Source of the DNA: Methanobrevibacter ruminantium
Lineage (GTDB): Archaea; Methanobacteriota; Methanobacteria; Methanobacteriales; Methanobacteriaceae
NCBI GenBank assembly: GCA_004553595.1
Contig: SFKZ01000039.1
Location: forward strand, 1-7,917
DNA length: 7,917 bases
Reading direction: 5' to 3'
Below the pieces are notes generated by a model. It was not told the origin of the DNA. It saw only the letters and a list, made by a program, of their open reading frames with translations, and made no database searches. A program made the position numbers and the translations under genes. Shown here piece after piece: positions 6,029-7,917 of this stretch. Each line of letters opens with the position of its first letter. Positions within the stretch are counted from its first letter, which is position 1.

Positions 6029-7078
6029 ATGGTAAAAGTAGGTGTACTTGGTGCAACTGGAATGGTAGGTCAAAGATTCATCCAATTGTTGGCTGATCAT
6101 CCTGATTTTGAAATTGCTGCACTTGCAGCTTCCGGAAGATCTTCAGGCAAAAAATATGAAGATGCTACCACTTGGTATATGAATAGTGAAATGCCAGAAT
6201 CTGTAAGAGACATTACTGTAATTGAAACTGACCCTGCACAGATGGATAAGGATGTTGAAATAGTGTTCTCTTCACTTCCTGCTGATTTTGCTGCAAAAGT
6301 CGAGCCAGAATTTGCAAAGGATTTTGTTGTGGCATCAAATGCTAGTGCGATGAGAATGAAAAAGGACATTCCTTTAGTCATTCCTGAAGTCAATCCACAA
6401 TTCTTGGACATGATTGAAGCACAACAGAAAAACAACAACTGGGACGGATTCATTGTAACTAACCCTAACTGTTCAACCATTGCTTTGACATTAACATTAA
6501 AGCCAATTTATGATAATTTCAACATAAACAGGATTTATGTATCTACCATGCAAGCTGTTTCAGGAGCAGGTTATAACGGTGTTCCTTCAATGGCTATTGT
6601 AGATAACTTGGTTCCATACATTGGCGGTGAAGAGGAAAAGATGGAAAGCGAAACATTGCATCTTTTAGGTTCACTTGACGGTGATGAAGTTGTACCTGCA
6701 AACTTCTCATTAAGCGCATCCTGTCACAGAGTGCCTGTTATTGACGGTCACACTGAAGCAGTATTCGTAGAGCTTGATGATGAAGCAGACATTGATAAAA
6801 TCAAAAAGACAATGGCTGATTTTAGAGGACTTCCTCAAGAATTAGGTCTTCATTCTGCTCCAGAACAACCTGTCATAGTCAAAGAGGAAGATGACAGACC
6901 TCAACCTAGAATGGACAGAATGGCTTATGGTGGTATGGCTGCTACTGTTGGTAGAGTTAGAAAAGATCAAGCATTTGATAACAGCTTCAAATATGTTCTT
7001 GTAGGGCATAATACAATTAGAGGTGCTGCTGGTGCTTCTATTTTGAATGCTGAATTGATTAATAAACAAATATTATAA
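6029..7078 (+). CDS. asd: Aspartate-semialdehyde dehydrogenase (archaeal/fungal-type branch)
   Basis: Reduces 4-aspartyl phosphate to L-aspartate 4-semialdehyde with NADPH, releasing phosphate. It acts between LysC and DapA and also feeds homoserine and, in many methanogens, the DKFP route to aromatics. The 349-residue product has the NADP loop GATGMVG (8-14), the nucleophilic cysteine C148 in TNPNCSTIALTL, and R234 and the acid/base histidine H241 in HRVPVIDGHTEAV. A GAAGASILNAELI segment closes the C-terminal NADP-domain helix. Length and motifs fit the branch shared by archaea and fungi rather than the E. coli type. ATG 6029 is preceded by GATGAT at 6019-6024, the same weak site used by dapB. 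It lies 72 bases after dapB and is the last gene of the block; a long T-rich terminator follows. Confidence 0.95.
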   Translation: MVKVGVLGATGMVGQRFIQLLADHPDFEIAALAASGRSSGKKYEDATTWYMNSEMPESVRDITVIETDPAQMDKDVEIVFSSLPADFAAKVEPEFAKDFVVASNASAMRMKKDIPLVIPEVNPQFLDMIEAQQKNNNWDGFIVTNPNCSTIALTLTLKPIYDNFNINRIYVSTMQAVSGAGYNGVPSMAIVDNLVPYIGGEEEKMESETLHLLGSLDGDEVVPANFSLSASCHRVPVIDGHTEAVFVELDDEADIDKIKKTMADFRGLPQELGLHSAPEQPVIVKEEDDRPQPRMDRMAYGGMAATVGRVRKDQAFDNSFKYVLVGHNTIRGAAGASILNAELINKQIL

Positions 7079-7080
7079 TA

Positions 7081-7146
7081 TTTTTTATTAATTCTTTTTT
7101 TTACTTTTTTTTTAATTATTTTTATTTTCTATTTTTCTATTTTTCC
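7081..7146 (+). terminator. Long T-rich terminator after asd
   Basis: Three bases after the asd stop begins about 65 bases of mostly T, including runs of eight (7094-7101, broken only by the line of A/C after it) and nine or more (7105-7113), then CCC. It is a strong archaeal-style end for the lysC-asd block. Confidence 0.7.
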
Positions 7147-7161
7147 CGATATTTAAAGAGT

Positions 7162-7200
7162 GTTTCGTAAAACTATTGTTTAATGAACTAAATTAAACCT
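7162..7200. repeat. Direct repeat, copy 1
   Basis: A 39-base sequence with one mismatch to copy 2 (7782-7820), of which 35 bases (7166-7200) are identical. It opens GTTTCGTAAAACTATT and ends ATTAAACCT. Inside is a perfect 7-base inverted repeat, GTTTAAT / ATTAAAC (7178-7184 and 7192-7198), with the loop GAACTAA. Copies are 620 bases apart in the same orientation. The identity stops sharply at both ends. Confidence 0.92.
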
Positions 7201-7439
7201 CCAAAAAGAGAATAAAAAAATAGTTAAAAAATTTTATTAAGAAAATAAAATAAGTTTCAATAGGTTACCAAAAAAGAGGTCTACATTTTATATAATTTTT
7301 TGAATATTTTTCCCACTCTTCAATATATAAGGTGGACAGTTAGAAAGTATGCATAAAATAAGTGGAATTAGATGATAGCTCACGCTAAATGGTTAAAAAA
7401 ATATTAAAAATAAAAAAAGTAAAAAATAGGAAAGAGATG
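7201..7439. other. Gene-free AT-rich stretch between repeat copy 1 and the small gene
   Basis: I find no supportable gene here on either strand. Its right part (about 7395-7430) is A-rich on the plus strand and therefore T-rich on the minus strand, which suits termination of the minus-strand gene. A TATA-like AATATATAAGG lies at 7322-7332 (+), but only an eight-codon frame follows (ATG 7349) and no T-rich stop for a small RNA is visible. Confidence 0.5.
7394..7430 (-). terminator. T-rich terminator of the small minus-strand gene
   Basis: Read on the minus strand this is TATTTTTTAC, TTTTTTTATTTTTAATATTTTTTT and similar, beginning about ten bases after the TAA stop at 7440-7442. Confidence 0.55.
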
Positions 7440-7760
7440 TTAAACTTCTTCAACACCTTTGATCATAGGTTTGAATTGAGGATATTTCTCAAGAAACTCA
7501 AGAGCATAATTAATATGATAATCTCTAGCATCATGTAAAGACAATTTATAAGTGACTGCCATTTCTTCTTGATCCAATCCTTTTAAATTAGGATTATTAA
7601 TACGTGCTATCAATCTCAAAGTATTAATATTAGGATAGACTTTACGTACAATATTCATAATTGCGTGTGGAAGGCCCAGAGGAGTAGTTACAAAATTATT
7701 TAATTGATCTTCAGACCAACTTTCAACAAATTCGTAATTTGGAATTAATATTCTGGGTAT
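7440..7760 (-). CDS. Unrecognised small soluble protein with unresolved start codon
   Basis: I do not recognise this family. The frame is open from a TAG at 7773-7775 down to TAA at 7440-7442. A perfect GGAGG (7769-7773, minus strand) sits at its head. No ATG, GTG or TTG occurs in frame until ATG 7658, which lacks any ribosome site. Eight bases after GGAGG is ATA (7758-7760) and five bases after it is ATC; from the ATA the product would be 106 residues. The upstream residues (PRILIPNYEFVESWSED...) look protein-like, so the 72-residue version from 7658 is probably too short. Either a rare ATA/ATC start is used, or the start was lost by mutation and the gene is decaying. The product is charged, lacks cysteine and membrane segments, and has a likely long C-terminal helix around SLHDARDYHINYALEFLEKYP. 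It lies between two identical direct repeats, facing the asd gene. Confidence 0.6.
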   Translation of the reverse strand: MPRILIPNYEFVESWSEDQLNNFVTTPLGLPHAIMNIVRKVYPNINTLRLIARINNPNLKGLDQEEMAVTYKLSLHDARDYHINYALEFLEKYPQFKPMIKGVEEV

Positions 7761-7766
7761 GATAAA

Positions 7767-7784
7767 AACCTCCTACAAGGAGTT
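7767..7784 (-). promoter_or_regulatory. Ribosome binding site inside a small hairpin
   Basis: On the minus strand AACTCC, loop TTGTA, then GGAGGTT: CTCC can pair with the GGAG of the ribosome binding site (core 7770-7782), extended by AA/TT pairs across one bulged G. The stem is short, so occlusion of the site is possible but weak. Confidence 0.45.
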
Positions 7785-7820
7785 CCGTAAAACTATTGTT
7801 TAATGAACTAAATTAAACCT
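7782..7820. repeat. Direct repeat, copy 2
   Basis: Second copy of the 39-base repeat (one mismatch, C at 7785 for T at 7165; 7786-7820 identical to 7166-7200), including the GTTTAAT / ATTAAAC inverted pair. It lies directly upstream of the minus-strand small gene, so on that strand it could supply its promoter: TTTAATTTA at about 7809-7817 would start transcription near 7790. A related but shorter sequence follows at about 7858-7885. Confidence 0.92.
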
Positions 7821-7859
7821 TAAGTAATATCCAGAACTCACTTGAAAATTAATTTAACA

Positions 7860-7916
7860 CTATTCATTTAATTTAAACCTTAATATATCATCCCAATGCC
7901 TTCTTAATACAATTTC
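7860..7916 (-). pseudogene. C-terminal tail of a reading frame entering from outside the window (possible transposase remnant)
   Basis: The minus-strand frame from the window edge reads EIVLRRHWDDILRFKLNE and stops at TAG (7860-7862). RRHWDDIL resembles the RRHWxxIL stretch I recall from ISL3-family transposases. In those proteins the motif is followed by a longer C-terminal part, so the stop here would be premature and the gene a remnant. Only 18 residues are visible, so this may be chance or the true end of another protein. Confidence 0.25.
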
Positions 7917-7917
7917 A

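Noticed and set aside
4156..6480. Minus-strand frames opposite dapA, dapB and asd
   Set aside because: Low-complexity Ser/Thr-rich products antisense to well-conserved genes, without ribosome sites or family motifs.
7143..7329. Inverted pair AAGAGTG (7156-7162) and CACTCTT (7314-7320) as ends of a small element
   Set aside because: Seven bases with only scattered extra matches in AT-rich DNA is within chance.
7349..7375. Eight-codon frame after a TATA-like box (leader peptide or small RNA)
   Set aside because: No ribosome site at a suitable distance and no downstream T tract on that strand.
7366..7390. C/D-box guide RNA suggested by ATGATAG
   Set aside because: The C box is imperfect and no matching D, C' or D' boxes lie at the expected spacing.
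7162..7820. CRISPR array
   Set aside because: Only two good copies 620 bases apart with a gene between them, no regular spacers and no cas genes.

Overview
This window reads as chromosome of a methanogenic archaeon of the Methanobacteriales, most likely Methanobrevibacter. The reasons are very AT-rich spacers with long T tracts after genes, archaeal TATA-like boxes, Shine-Dalgarno sites of the GGAGG/AGGTG type, a GHMP-type (archaeal) shikimate kinase, ribosomal protein S17e (absent from bacteria), and the gene order aroK-aroQ-rps17e-lysC-dapA-dapB-asd. From memory, unchecked, this order resembles that of Methanothermobacter and Methanobrevibacter genomes.

Layout. 2-715 (+) is the 3' three-quarters of the shikimate kinase gene, cut by the window edge. 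797-1666 (-) is an SPL-type radical SAM gene set against the direction of the cluster, with a T-rich tandem repeat between the two convergent genes. A divergent promoter region (1667-1849) then leads to chorismate mutase (1850-2173) and the tightly coupled S17e gene (2176-2373). A roughly 310-base AT-rich spacer follows. Next come four lysine-pathway genes on one strand: aspartokinase (2685-3902), dihydrodipicolinate synthase (4184-5077), dihydrodipicolinate reductase (5138-5956) and aspartate-semialdehyde dehydrogenase (6029-7078). A 70-base T-rich terminator closes the block.

Function. LysC and Asd make L-aspartate 4-semialdehyde; DapA and DapB take it toward diaminopimelate and lysine, which these organisms need for protein and for pseudomurein cross-links. 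In many methanogens the semialdehyde is also the entry substrate for aromatic amino acids through the DKFP route, so linkage to shikimate kinase and chorismate mutase makes metabolic sense.

The last 800 bases differ from the rest. They hold two copies of an identical 35-base repeat in direct orientation, 620 bases apart. Between them is a small unrecognised minus-strand gene with a perfect GGAGG site but no ATG/GTG/TTG start near it. A possible third, degenerate repeat copy lies at the tail of a minus-strand reading frame that enters from beyond the window and faintly resembles a transposase. This looks like accessory or insertion-remnant DNA next to a housekeeping cluster. I found no CRISPR array, tRNA, rRNA or convincing new multi-gene system.
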